A DNA stretch of 64,000 nt from Shewanella intestini (GTDB lineage Bacteria > Pseudomonadota > Gammaproteobacteria > Enterobacterales > Shewanellaceae). The notes below the pieces were generated by a model. It had not been told where the DNA came from, ran no database searches, and saw only the letters and a list, made by a program, of their open reading frames with translations. Position numbers and translations under genes: made by a program. The stretch lies in contig NZ_JAAIKR010000003.1 in NCBI RefSeq assembly GCF_018221465.1, forward strand, positions 62,001 to 126,000. The letters are read 5' to 3'. How positions within the stretch are numbered: position 1 is the first letter of the stretch; each line of letters starts with the position of its first letter. This document shows, one piece after another, positions 26,579 to 36,972 of the stretch.

Positions 26579-26836
26579 TTATTTCATTAGTGCAACCGCT
26601 TCCATGTCGAGTTCAATATCAGTACAGCCTTTTGCGCAATAAATACCTGGAGCCTTGCCGCTGACTTTGGCATTTTTAGTATTAGGCGGCAATTGGAGTG
26701 TGAGCGGCTTTTTACATTCACTGCATTCAGCACTGTTGCCTTTTAGCATGCGTTTTATCAAGTTTTTATGTTGATTAAACGACGCGAGGGTTGTGTCATT
26801 CACTGCTGAAAAATCTAATTTTTGGGTTTCGCTCAT
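26579..26836 (-). CDS. Small Cys-rich, putative zinc-binding protein
   Basis: 85 residues from ATG 26836 (MSETQKLDFSAVNDTTLASFNQHKNLIKRMLKG), where AGG lies about 8 bases upstream; a longer frame to 26887 lacks support. Two cysteine pairs, C-E-C in SECKKPL spaced C-x2-C and YCAKGC spaced C-x3-C, about 30 residues apart, suggest one zinc-ribbon-like site. No family recognised. Has its own terminator. Confidence 0.7.
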   Translation of the reverse strand: MSETQKLDFSAVNDTTLASFNQHKNLIKRMLKGNSAECSECKKPLTLQLPPNTKNAKVSGKAPGIYCAKGCTDIELDMEAVALMK

Positions 26837-26987
26837 AGTAAGACCTAATGCAAACATGTTGAGTAAGTCAGCCACGGTGCTTAACACACGCTGGCTGAAT
26901 AGATAATGTGTCTGTGTTACTTGATGTTAATGACGGCGAAACTTTAACTTTGTTATCACCGTGTCACCTTCAGCTTTATTATTTGCG

Positions 26988-28619
26988 CTAGTTCACTTTA
27001 TCGCTAGGTTGCCAACGCTGCAGTTCCGCAGGTAGAGCCACACCTTGCGCGATTAATAAGTTAACGCGAGCGTGGTAAGCTGCGCCGTGCATCAAGTGTT
27101 TTGCCAAGTCTACCGCATTTCGCTGGGTATAATCATCTAAATAGCTGCCTTTTGCCCATTCGTTGAACGCGCCAAGTGCGGGGCCTGCCCAAATTTGGTA
27201 ATCCATTTCACGGCCAGCTTCACCAGAATTAGACCAACGGCTTGATAAACCTAAATACCAACGGAAGATGAGTGCCATTTTACGCTTAGGGTTACCTTCT
27301 GCACGTTCGATTTGCTTTGGGTCGCGCTCGTTAAAGTGGGCCACAGTGCCGGCCCAAATATCATCAAGCGTTGAGCGAAACACTTGTTTTTCAAGCTTTT
27401 CACGTTCTTCAGCAGGGATGGCTTCAATCGACTCATAACGGGTATAAATCTCATAAAGTTTATTAGCGCGCATTGGGAATAAGGTGCCACGTTTTACCAC
27501 TTGTAGCTTAACGCCCATTTCAAACATGTCAGCTGCTGGCGCCATGGTGACATCGGCCATTTCAGTTGTGGCAAGTAACCTGCGAGTATGTTCGCTGGCG
27601 CCCGCTTCAACACAAGCTTGGTTGATTGAGCCTGTCACAATATACGCAGCGCCCATATTAAAGGTTGCTAGTGCTGCATCAGGTGTGCCGACACCGCCAC
27701 CACACCCTACACGGATAGGTGTTTTATATTGGTACTGTGCTTGGATTTTGTCTTTTAGCGCTAAAATCGTCGGCAATAAGGTCACTAATGGACGGTTATC
27801 TGTATGGCCGCCAGAATCAGCCTCTGCAGTTACATCATCTGCCATAGGCACTAATTGGGCGAGCGCCATTTGCTCAACGGTAATCAAGCCTTCATCAACC
27901 AGCTTTTGCAGTATTTTAGCAGGAGCTGGTTGCATAAACTTACTCGCCACTTCTGTGCGGCTCACTTTAGCAATCACTTTGTTGGCGATAACGATTTCAC
28001 CATGTGAGTCACGACTTAATCCCGCTGCGCGGTAATAGACAATTTGTGGAGTTAAGCCTAAAAATGCTGAGGCTTCTACTGTGCGCACGTTATGTTTTAA
28101 AAACAGCTCTACACTGCCTCGCTCTAATGCTGGCTCACTTGGGCTGTGGATTAAGTTGAACATGTACGGGCCATTTGGCAGTGCCGTTTGTATGCGCTTA
28201 ATGGCTTGCTCTACGCGTGATGGAATTAAGCCAGCTGCGCCAAATGAACACAAAATACCCGCTTGACCGAGTGCAATGACCAGTTCTTCAGACGAAATAC
28301 CGTTAGCCATTGCGCCAGCATAGTAAGCGTATTTAACCCCATGAACACGGCGGAAGTTACTGTCGCCTAGGCTTTGAGTGCCTAAAGCAGGGGCAAATGC
28401 ACTTACGGGTAATGCGCTTGCTGGCGTATTCATTGATTGGTTAATCACATCCGCTTGGTGTGAGATACCTAAGCCAAGTTCGGGTAAATTAACCAAGTAA
28501 CAAGGCTGAGTCAGATCTTTTAGGTTTTTCGCTATTTCAGTACGTTCAAAGCTTGCATGCTCAGGCGATACTTGCCAAGGCCATGGAGAAAGTTGTTCAT
28601 GTTGAATGCTTGTTGTCAT
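26988..28619 (-). CDS. pfaD: PUFA synthase enoyl reductase PfaD
   Basis: 543-residue FMN-dependent enoyl reductase that acts in trans on the Pfa megasynthase and sets product outcome. It belongs to the 2-nitropropane-dioxygenase-like TIM-barrel group; the core has GAMANGISSEELVIALGQAGILCSFGAAGL (about 100-130), a GCGGGVGTPDAALATFNMGAAYIVTGSINQA nucleotide-binding region (about 310) and the C-terminal WAGPALGAFNEWAKGSYLDD. Last gene of the pfaR-A-B-C-D run, 8 bases after pfaC; its ribosome-binding site GAGG lies within the end of pfaC. Confidence 0.95.
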   Translation of the reverse strand: MTTSIQHEQLSPWPWQVSPEHASFERTEIAKNLKDLTQPCYLVNLPELGLGISHQADVINQSMNTPASALPVSAFAPALGTQSLGDSNFRRVHGVKYAYYAGAMANGISSEELVIALGQAGILCSFGAAGLIPSRVEQAIKRIQTALPNGPYMFNLIHSPSEPALERGSVELFLKHNVRTVEASAFLGLTPQIVYYRAAGLSRDSHGEIVIANKVIAKVSRTEVASKFMQPAPAKILQKLVDEGLITVEQMALAQLVPMADDVTAEADSGGHTDNRPLVTLLPTILALKDKIQAQYQYKTPIRVGCGGGVGTPDAALATFNMGAAYIVTGSINQACVEAGASEHTRRLLATTEMADVTMAPAADMFEMGVKLQVVKRGTLFPMRANKLYEIYTRYESIEAIPAEEREKLEKQVFRSTLDDIWAGTVAHFNERDPKQIERAEGNPKRKMALIFRWYLGLSSRWSNSGEAGREMDYQIWAGPALGAFNEWAKGSYLDDYTQRNAVDLAKHLMHGAAYHARVNLLIAQGVALPAELQRWQPSDKVN

Positions 28620-28627
28620 TATTGTCT

Positions 28628-31600
28628 TTATGCCTCTTCAATACAGATAGCGATATCTTTTACTTCATAAATGCGCAAACCGTCTTTGCTCAGGTTTGCG
28701 TCACCGACGATGATGCGTTTGCCGTTTTCATCTTTTATGGCACTTATGTGCACGTCCAACGACATTTGCTTATTCAATGGGTTAATTTGGCCGCGGTACT
28801 TCCATTTGATATCAGATAAAATTTGGCCAAATTTAGGGTTAGTGAAGCCTTTGCCTAAGTCTTTACTGATGGCGTAAGTTTGCATTAACTCGATAATGGC
28901 TTCAACGCCTAATGAACCTGGCATGACAGGATCTTGATGGAAGTGGAATTGGAAGAACCAATCACTTGGGTCAATGGTGCGAGAGGCCGATAAGTAACCT
29001 AAGCCATTTTTACCGCCTTTATCAACTATTTCAGCTTTGTCGATAAAGTTAAGTTGACCGCCTGCTAAGCGATAATGGGGTTGATTAGCGGGAGCATGGA
29101 ACACGCGAGATTGCTTATCCAGTAAATCAACAGTGATATCAGCAGGGACGTTGTTTTCAACGTGCCAAGGCTGAGTAATACGGCCATTATCAATACCTAA
29201 CTGGTTTTTAAGTGCATCGCCTTTAAAGTAGCCAAATACAGCGCTACCTGTATAGAAAGGCTCGCCATCAACACTTAAATCAAAGCTGAAACTTTGAATG
29301 ATGTTGCTGCCTGCAATCACGGTTGATAGTAGTTTTGAGTCATTAACAATGGTCTTGCCGCGTAAATCAACATCACGTAATAGTTCACCACTACCATCAA
29401 GGTTACGGAAGAATAGCTCTTGCCCTGGGAAGCCTAATGTGGTGCCCATGTAACCTGAGATAAAGCCGTTAGGTTGCAGTGAAATTTCCATCAATATTGA
29501 ATACGGCATGACGGAGGCATGGCTGTTTTTAGCAAAATACCACGCATCGGTTGGTACTTCATATTCTGCGATACACGATGACGGTTTTTTAAGCTCGCCA
29601 CGTTTGCCCTTAATATCAACAACTCGGGTGGTTAGCTGTAAGTCGCCACATGGCGTGCGCGGCGGGATAAAGCCACGGTAAATACTAAAGTCTGGGCCAA
29701 AACAGTTTTCAATGTCACCGGTTGCAAACTCAAACAGATGGTATGCCGTGAATGGCAGCATATCAGGAGTACGATTTGGGTAATCAGGTAAAACAGGTGC
29801 TTCAACATGTTGCAGCGGAATAACACCTTTATTGGTTGGTGCGCTTAAGTCTGGTAATTGCGTCATTAACGGTGCATTTAATGATGCAGGCGTGTTGTGG
29901 CTATTGTTCTTTTGGACTGTGCCTGAGGTTGTATGTGTTTCACAAGCGTCGGCAGTGTAACGGGTACATTCACTTTCTTCTTTAATCATCACCCCGAGGT
30001 TTTGGAAGTCTACCACCGCTTTACCATTGAGCAATATTTCAATATTCGCTTTAGCATATGGGCGAGGGAGAGTACCAATTTCAGTAACTTCCATGCGGTA
30101 AGTCAGCTCACCATGTTGCGGCAAGACTTGGCCACGACAACGTACTTTTTGTGAAGCATTCTCTAAAGGCTGGAAACGGCCATTTTCAACTAACGTATGC
30201 ATACCAATGTGCAGCATAAAGAACTGCAATAATTGGCCACAACCTTCAGCCATCAATGAGCCAGCCATTACTTGGTCGCCCTTAAAATGACAAGGGAAGT
30301 ACCAATGATCAGGTGCTAATTGTTTATGACCTTCAATAAAGCCTAAGCCCCAAGCGCCGCCATGGACATCTAAATTGCCGACTTGCTCAATCATCAAGAA
30401 TTTTTCAGAGGCAAAACACAATGAGTCTTGCTTACCTGATGCTTGCTGGTGGTTATGGTGCTCGCCAGCAAAACAGCTGCCAATATCAGCATTTAATAAA
30501 TGATGGATTTGGCCATAGTCAAACTGGGTCTGAGCACAATGTAATAGTGGTTCAAAACGAGGTTTGTTTGGTGTATTTAACGCTGCTTCACGGGTTTTGA
30601 TTTCATCTTCGGTATAAATAACCCCTTTACCATCATCTAATTCTTGGTCAGTAAAGAAGCCAGCGCAGCCGCCGTCCATTTTTAATACCATCTTATCGCC
30701 GACGAAACATTCGTAAGAGAAAAAGAATAATAGTGTCTCGCCATTTTTAGCGAAGTTGTTGATTTTAATGTCGTAACGTAATGTGTCGCCGCCACGAGGT
30801 AAATCGCCTAAGAAAGTTAGCGTACAATCAAGTAAACGATAAACGCGCTCACCTTTGTTTTCAAAATCAATGCCTAAATAACTGATCAGCATTAAATCGC
30901 ATTGGCCTGATTCAACGGCCACCGCCCATGGGATTTGGCCATCGACTAAGTAAGGCGCATCTTCAGGAATGTCATACTCGGTGGTCATGCTACAAGGCTT
31001 ATATTGGTTCATCGTCGCGTCTAATTTCGTCACACGAGACACCAATAAGTAATCGGTTGTAGGCAGGCGAACGCGGCGAGCGTAGTTATCAATCACCGCG
31101 TAATCTGGGCCGAATACTTTGGCAATATCACCTTCGGCATATTCTACTAAATCGGCATAGTTCCAAATACATGGCTTATCCGCTGGGATAGGCGCTGTGT
31201 AGGGCGGCACATTGGCATGATTTGGACGTAAGATTGGCGCAGAAGCTACTGGCTCGGCTAACACATTTGCTGCTTGTAAAGCTGCAGTAGGTTGTGCAAC
31301 CGATTGCGCAACATAAGGCTGACCATTTGCTTGGGCAATCTCTTGCTTTAACAGCGCATCAGCGACTTTTAAGCCTTGCTCACGGCTCTTTAAAAAGGCT
31401 AATTGCGCTTGATGTGCTAACCATTGGTTTTGCTCAAAAGCGCTTAAATGCGCAGGCGGCACTTGGCTAACTGTTGCAGCAGAGCGATTGACTGATGATG
31501 TTTGAGAGGCTTGTGCTGTAGGCGGAAACTGGGTTGAACGATCAGAAAACGGCATAGTGGTCTCTGTTGTCTTTGTATTATTGTTATTCGGGACATGTTG

Positions 31601-34600
31601 TGGTGCGACAAACTGATTGCGTTCACACATATTGACTAACCCAGTGGATTCAACAGGTATTAACTGCGCAGTTTTAGCTCGAATACTGTCAATCTCAGCA
31701 ATCGGGGTATCAACAATATGTTGATAAATATCGCGGCCGCCTAAACTTACCTGTTTTACAAGGGTGCGCTTTTGGGGGGATTGTTGTCCGATATTTGTGT
31801 TGATACGCGTGTGTACCGCATTGGCTTGTTGAGTGTTTTGGCTAATAAGCAGTTGCGAACATTGGTTTTCGCTCAACGTGGCCACAATGGTGTGGTGAAT
31901 TAACGCGTGATGATTTTGTTGGGTTTGCAAAAGCGCGTGTAATAGGCTGGTAATGCCTGAGGCCGCGAACGTATGGCCGATACATGCTTGTGCTTGGGTT
32001 GTCACCGACTGACTATAGTGCTGTGACAGCGATTGAGCTGTGTGAATATCGGCAAAGTCGGGTGCTTGGTTAAGCGCTAATAGTTGAATGTTGTCAGTCG
32101 TTAATCCTGTTGGCGTGAGTAGCTCATCAGTGATTAACGCTAAGTTTTCAATGTGGCCAAAAGCTAAGCTGTCAATGGTGGCGTAGCTTTGCCATTGCGC
32201 TGCTAAACCCTTGGTTGTTGATGCAATTGATTGGACATCAACTAGCGTATCAACGGCGCCGAGTGCTTGATGAATGAGGTCGATGTTTTCATTAGCGTTG
32301 TCATTGTCATCGCTAGCATTAGGCTTATCACTGTAACCAACAGCCGTTTGCAACACAATTGCGCCAGCGCCTTCACCAACATTAAAGTGTTTGTCTTTGG
32401 CGGTGTTAGCAAGCTTGGCCGTTTTAAGGACGATATTTTCAATACTGCCCGACAAGTCTACAGCGGCAATAATTACCGCATCTAAAGGCGCTTGACGAGA
32501 CTCCATTGCCAATAAGTTTTGCGCCACATCAAGGCAGCGATTAACGGATTGCTCACCCGCCGAAATAGTAAAGGCTGGGCCATTAAAATCCCATAATGAT
32601 GAGATGCGCGATGCCATAATATTACCAATAAAGCTGGTGTATTGATTTAACTTGGCGGCATCTAACACACTGTCCATGGCAATGGTTTCTAATGCTTGAT
32701 ATTCGCTATCAGATAAGCTCACGCCATGAGCGCTTAAGCTGGCAGCAAGTTGAGTGTGCAAATTAACGCGGCCGCGAAATTGATGTAATTCAAGTTCTGT
32801 TTCCATCGCAACCAGAACAGCCACTTTGCTACCTGTTTTTAACTTGGCATCATTAATGGCTTCATCGGCCACTTTCATCAATAACAATTGCTGCGAGATT
32901 AAACGGTCATCTTCATTTGGTGGCACTTTGAAGCGTAAGAAGTCAAAATCAAAGTTGTCAATATAAGCCCCCGTTGGTGCAGTTTGTTTAAGCCCAAATT
33001 GCTGCAATAACTCAGGGTGTTTATCTAAGCCTTTCCAGCGTTTAGTTGGCAATGTGGTAAATGCGGTTTGATTGTTATTTACCGCGTCAGCAAAGGCATT
33101 AACGGTCGATAGCGAACCAAAGTGCGACGCCATGCCGGTAATATGCATTGGCGTTTGAGCGTTGATTGTCGTTGCTTCACTTGTACTTGAGACAGCACTG
33201 GCATTTGTATGCGTTTTACCTTGATAAGACTCAATCAATAAGTGGGCATTACAACCACCAAATCCAAACACCGAAACCCCAGCATGACGTGCTGAATTGC
33301 CGGCTTTATCAGGCCAAGGCAATACATCATTGGGAATGGTGTCATTGCCAAACATGCCTGAAGGGGATGAAATAGGCGCACTGATATTAATGCTGGGCGG
33401 CAATACGCCTTGGCGCATGGCAAAAATCATTTTCATGATCCCCGGCATACCCGCAGCCGTTAATAAATGGCCTAAGTTAGACTTAGCAGACCCTATCAGT
33501 GGTGGCTGATTACCATTTAATTTGTCGCTAAAAAAACGCTCCATTGTGGTCAATTCAACTTTGTCACCAAGCGGCGTTCCGGTGGCGTGACATTCAATCA
33601 CTTCAACTTTTTCAGGGCTAAAACGCGCTGTACCTATATGAGCATCATGCATGGCGGCATCAGCATAAGCACGTTCGAACGCTTTTACTTGACCGTCACT
33701 GTTGGGGCTCAGTACAAATTGGCCTTTACCGTCGTTTGATAAACCAATGCCATTGACTAATGCGTAAATATGGTCGCCATCTCGCTCGGCATCTTCTAAG
33801 CGTTTAAGCACTAAAACACCAGCACCTTCACCGGCAAATAAGCCTTTAGATTGGCTGTCAAACGGGGCGGAGAATCCGTGTTCGGGATAAGCATGGAAAA
33901 TAGAGAAACCCATATTAATAAAGAATGGGTCAGCGCCAGAAACTGCGCCGGCAAGCATCATGTCGGCTTTACCTGTATGCAAATAATCACAGGCCAGTTT
34001 TAATGAGTAAACCGAGCTTGCACAAGCTGCATCAAGGCTCAATTGCGCAGCGCCTAAACCCAGGGCATCGGCCACTAACTTAGAGGCATTATGCGCAATC
34101 GCGCCATTTGATAATGATGCAAGCTCACCTTGGGCAAAAACGTCACTGTCAAAGCCTTGAAGGGTAAAATTAGCTTGTTGCAGTTTATGTTGTAAGGCTT
34201 TTTCTACCGCGCTGTGATAAAGCGGGATAAACAATTCATTTGATTTAGCCGTAGGGAACGACAAGGTTCCCATGACAATGCCGGTGCGATGTAATGCGCT
34301 GTTGTTTTGTGGGTCGGTAATATCAACACCGGCATCGACCAATGCTTTGCGCGCGGTATCAGTTGCCCATAAAAAACTCTCATCAAGGCCATTAAATTGC
34401 TCGGCGGCAATGCGATAACCACTGGCATCAAAACTGAAGTCTTTAATGTAGCCGCCTTGGTCACAATAAAAGCGGTCTGACTGACCTTGCACGCCTTGAA
34501 AATCAGCTGGGTTGGCATTGAGTTTTTGCTGACTAATCGTGCTGCGAGAGTCTTTTTTATTTAATAAATTTTGCCAAAACTTAGCCGGCGTGTCTGCATC

Positions 34601-34660
34601 AGGGTATTGAGTGGCTAACCCTACAATGGCGATTTTGGGAACAGTTGATTGAGAACTCAA
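28628..34660 (-). CDS. pfaC: PUFA synthase subunit PfaC (KS-CLF-DH-DH)
   Basis: 2010-residue multidomain subunit. Domains in order: ketosynthase (about 1-480) with active Cys213 in LDAACASSVYS; a second KS-like domain (about 500-1000) lacking the catalytic Cys, the chain-length factor; a low-complexity Gln/Ala/Thr-rich linker (about 1010-1150); and two FabA-like hot-dog dehydratases with HFKGDQVMAGSL (about 1455) and HFHQDPVMPGSL (about 1910). It introduces and positions the cis double bonds. Starts with TTG 34660, with AAGGAG 8 bases upstream, and TTGA overlaps the pfaB stop. Confidence 0.95.
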   Translation of the reverse strand: MSSQSTVPKIAIVGLATQYPDADTPAKFWQNLLNKKDSRSTISQQKLNANPADFQGVQGQSDRFYCDQGGYIKDFSFDASGYRIAAEQFNGLDESFLWATDTARKALVDAGVDITDPQNNSALHRTGIVMGTLSFPTAKSNELFIPLYHSAVEKALQHKLQQANFTLQGFDSDVFAQGELASLSNGAIAHNASKLVADALGLGAAQLSLDAACASSVYSLKLACDYLHTGKADMMLAGAVSGADPFFINMGFSIFHAYPEHGFSAPFDSQSKGLFAGEGAGVLVLKRLEDAERDGDHIYALVNGIGLSNDGKGQFVLSPNSDGQVKAFERAYADAAMHDAHIGTARFSPEKVEVIECHATGTPLGDKVELTTMERFFSDKLNGNQPPLIGSAKSNLGHLLTAAGMPGIMKMIFAMRQGVLPPSINISAPISSPSGMFGNDTIPNDVLPWPDKAGNSARHAGVSVFGFGGCNAHLLIESYQGKTHTNASAVSSTSEATTINAQTPMHITGMASHFGSLSTVNAFADAVNNNQTAFTTLPTKRWKGLDKHPELLQQFGLKQTAPTGAYIDNFDFDFLRFKVPPNEDDRLISQQLLLMKVADEAINDAKLKTGSKVAVLVAMETELELHQFRGRVNLHTQLAASLSAHGVSLSDSEYQALETIAMDSVLDAAKLNQYTSFIGNIMASRISSLWDFNGPAFTISAGEQSVNRCLDVAQNLLAMESRQAPLDAVIIAAVDLSGSIENIVLKTAKLANTAKDKHFNVGEGAGAIVLQTAVGYSDKPNASDDNDNANENIDLIHQALGAVDTLVDVQSIASTTKGLAAQWQSYATIDSLAFGHIENLALITDELLTPTGLTTDNIQLLALNQAPDFADIHTAQSLSQHYSQSVTTQAQACIGHTFAASGITSLLHALLQTQQNHHALIHHTIVATLSENQCSQLLISQNTQQANAVHTRINTNIGQQSPQKRTLVKQVSLGGRDIYQHIVDTPIAEIDSIRAKTAQLIPVESTGLVNMCERNQFVAPQHVPNNNNTKTTETTMPFSDRSTQFPPTAQASQTSSVNRSAATVSQVPPAHLSAFEQNQWLAHQAQLAFLKSREQGLKVADALLKQEIAQANGQPYVAQSVAQPTAALQAANVLAEPVASAPILRPNHANVPPYTAPIPADKPCIWNYADLVEYAEGDIAKVFGPDYAVIDNYARRVRLPTTDYLLVSRVTKLDATMNQYKPCSMTTEYDIPEDAPYLVDGQIPWAVAVESGQCDLMLISYLGIDFENKGERVYRLLDCTLTFLGDLPRGGDTLRYDIKINNFAKNGETLLFFFSYECFVGDKMVLKMDGGCAGFFTDQELDDGKGVIYTEDEIKTREAALNTPNKPRFEPLLHCAQTQFDYGQIHHLLNADIGSCFAGEHHNHQQASGKQDSLCFASEKFLMIEQVGNLDVHGGAWGLGFIEGHKQLAPDHWYFPCHFKGDQVMAGSLMAEGCGQLLQFFMLHIGMHTLVENGRFQPLENASQKVRCRGQVLPQHGELTYRMEVTEIGTLPRPYAKANIEILLNGKAVVDFQNLGVMIKEESECTRYTADACETHTTSGTVQKNNSHNTPASLNAPLMTQLPDLSAPTNKGVIPLQHVEAPVLPDYPNRTPDMLPFTAYHLFEFATGDIENCFGPDFSIYRGFIPPRTPCGDLQLTTRVVDIKGKRGELKKPSSCIAEYEVPTDAWYFAKNSHASVMPYSILMEISLQPNGFISGYMGTTLGFPGQELFFRNLDGSGELLRDVDLRGKTIVNDSKLLSTVIAGSNIIQSFSFDLSVDGEPFYTGSAVFGYFKGDALKNQLGIDNGRITQPWHVENNVPADITVDLLDKQSRVFHAPANQPHYRLAGGQLNFIDKAEIVDKGGKNGLGYLSASRTIDPSDWFFQFHFHQDPVMPGSLGVEAIIELMQTYAISKDLGKGFTNPKFGQILSDIKWKYRGQINPLNKQMSLDVHISAIKDENGKRIIVGDANLSKDGLRIYEVKDIAICIEEA

Positions 34661-36972
34661 GATTGTTCTCCTTGTAATTGAGGCGTTAACTGGGCGGCAA
34701 CGTTTTGCTGGCGTGTTTCAAGCGCATGAGTTGCGGCCAATAAATGAGATAAGCTGTCAGTGACATAATTCAAAGATAAAGGCACTTTGTGGCTGATAAG
34801 CTGGGCGATACATTTAAGCAGCGCAGTTTGGTCGTCACCTTTGGCGTTTGCGGCAATGGCCGTAAAGGTTGGATTTGACTTCACATGGGCGTTGCTGGGC
34901 TTTGCATTACGAGCAATTTTATCGATTAAGGTACTGGTTTGTCTGTCTGCACCTATTTCAACAAATAAGCTAGCACCAAGTGTGCGTGCATGGTTTACCA
35001 ACGCGGTAAAATCTAAAGGCTGGCAAAAAGTATCGGCAATCGACTTAGCAATAGCATCACTGTTTAGTAAAACGGGTGATTTGCTTGCGGCGCTGATAAA
35101 TTTAATCTGGCTTGGCAAAGTATCAAGTAGTGCTTGCTCGCGTAAGGGTTGCTGATAAAACGCATGTACTTTGTCATGAATGAGCATCGCAGGTTTGGTG
35201 TGCATGGCTGTAACACGGTTTGCTGCAATGCCACGTTTGCCCATGTGTGATAATAATGCTTTGCAGCTTTGCTCGCATCCCGCGATGACGCAGGTATCAC
35301 CTTGTTTAATGGCAAGGTAAACCCGAGGATAGTCATCTAATAGAGCGTTAATTTCTGACGGAGCAGCACGAACCACAAAGCTGTTCCATACAATGTCTTC
35401 ACCGTGCGTAAGTTGCCATGCTTGGCGCACGCAATTTAGCTCTCCGGTGATGTCTGAGATAAAAATAGGATCATGTTGAGTGGTTTTAATCAGATTGTAT
35501 GGGTTTTTCCATACATTTAGGCTAGCCCACATTGCGGCTTCACCCATTGAATACCCCATTGCAAATTGCGGTTTAATCCCAAAGTACTCACTGAGGACTT
35601 TGGTTAATATATAGCTTGCGCCAGCACCTGCAATGGCTAATTTATCCAAGCTCATGTCGCTAATTTTTGTATGCTCAGCATATATGCTGTCAGCTTGTAA
35701 CATCGCTTTGAGGTCCCCCTCTCGTTCAAGCTGGGCAAAAAGTGCAGGGAAGTAGCGTGGTAATTGTGCCAGCATGTGCGGATAAACCGTGCCAACTCCC
35801 GGATAAACAAAACACACACCATTAAGCCCAAGCGCTTGGTGTTGATTAACGCTTAAGCAGCTACCTGCTGGGGTTTTGTAATCTATTTCTGTCGTGGTAG
35901 TTGATGCGCTATCAGTGGTCGCATGAATCTTTGCTAGCATCGCTTGTATTTCAACGATGGCTGTTGCCAATGAGCTGGCCATGATCACCGCCGATAAGGC
36001 TCGAGTTTGATCAAACTCACTGATGGTTTTAAGCATTAAAGCAAGGGTTTTACTGCTTTTTAGCGGGTTTGCACTATCGCATGGGCTAGGATCTTGGTGT
36101 GGATGTAGCGCTTTTAATTCTAAAGATAACTGCATTAATGCTTGCACCATGTCCGCTAATGTTTTGGCAGCAATGGGAAAAAATAGCCTGTTTTCATCTA
36201 ACATCGAGCTTGCTTGGGCAAGCTCTGTGCCTTGAACAAAAACCGCCGCGTGTTGCAGATTATTTTCAATAAAGTTGAAGCTAGCAACTCGGCTTTGATG
36301 CACTTGAGTAAACCAATACTTTGGCGTTGCTGGGCAGGTATTGGTTTTTGTATCAACTTGTTGATTTGGCAAGCTGCGCATAGCCATATTGCCAATAAGT
36401 AACAGCAACTCGGCAAACTTATCGCTGTAGCGATGTAAGTGACTCACATCAACTTGATAGGGCGTAATATGGGCGCGCTTAGCTTGAGTTAAAGCTAGAT
36501 TGATTGCGGTTTGTCGCGTCTCAGACTCACCTAAACCTGTTAGATAAGCATGAGGATGACAGCGATGCTTTGCTGCCACAATTGCCGGCATCATCAATAA
36601 ACGAAATGGCAGCGCTGGATGGCTAAGTAACACGGTTTGTTGCTGCTCAATATGGGCAATAGCCTGAGCAAAATAGTCACTAAAACTTGATGATTGTTGA
36701 ACAGCTGTAGATGAGTCATTGCCAGTAGAAGCATTATTTTCTGCGCTATCTAAACTTGAAACATCAATTTCAAGGTCAATGGCTGATTCGCCGATAGCTT
36801 GTGCTAGTGAGCAAGGTTTAATTGCAACAAACATGTGATTGAAAAGATGCTCACCACTTAGCGCCGTTCTGTTTGCTCTCAGGTTTTTGGCCGTTTGCGT
36901 ATTTGCCACCAGCTTTAACGCTATTCGCATACTGTTAATCGTTGCTGTTTTTGCAGTCAGTTGATTACTCAC
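34657..36972 (-). CDS. pfaB: PUFA synthase acyltransferase subunit PfaB
   Basis: 771 residues. The C-terminal half is an acyltransferase with Ser475 in the nucleophile elbow AMGYSMGEAAMW and later VRAAPSEINALL and FVEIGADRQT. The N-terminal half (about 1-360) shows no ketosynthase active-site Cys motif, as in EPA-type PfaB; DHA-type PfaB is usually reported with a KS-like domain. PfaB is considered a determinant of EPA versus DHA output. Start GTG 36972 overlaps the pfaA stop (GTGA). Confidence 0.93.
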   Translation of the reverse strand: MSNQLTAKTATINSMRIALKLVANTQTAKNLRANRTALSGEHLFNHMFVAIKPCSLAQAIGESAIDLEIDVSSLDSAENNASTGNDSSTAVQQSSSFSDYFAQAIAHIEQQQTVLLSHPALPFRLLMMPAIVAAKHRCHPHAYLTGLGESETRQTAINLALTQAKRAHITPYQVDVSHLHRYSDKFAELLLLIGNMAMRSLPNQQVDTKTNTCPATPKYWFTQVHQSRVASFNFIENNLQHAAVFVQGTELAQASSMLDENRLFFPIAAKTLADMVQALMQLSLELKALHPHQDPSPCDSANPLKSSKTLALMLKTISEFDQTRALSAVIMASSLATAIVEIQAMLAKIHATTDSASTTTTEIDYKTPAGSCLSVNQHQALGLNGVCFVYPGVGTVYPHMLAQLPRYFPALFAQLEREGDLKAMLQADSIYAEHTKISDMSLDKLAIAGAGASYILTKVLSEYFGIKPQFAMGYSMGEAAMWASLNVWKNPYNLIKTTQHDPIFISDITGELNCVRQAWQLTHGEDIVWNSFVVRAAPSEINALLDDYPRVYLAIKQGDTCVIAGCEQSCKALLSHMGKRGIAANRVTAMHTKPAMLIHDKVHAFYQQPLREQALLDTLPSQIKFISAASKSPVLLNSDAIAKSIADTFCQPLDFTALVNHARTLGASLFVEIGADRQTSTLIDKIARNAKPSNAHVKSNPTFTAIAANAKGDDQTALLKCIAQLISHKVPLSLNYVTDSLSHLLAATHALETRQQNVAAQLTPQLQGEQS

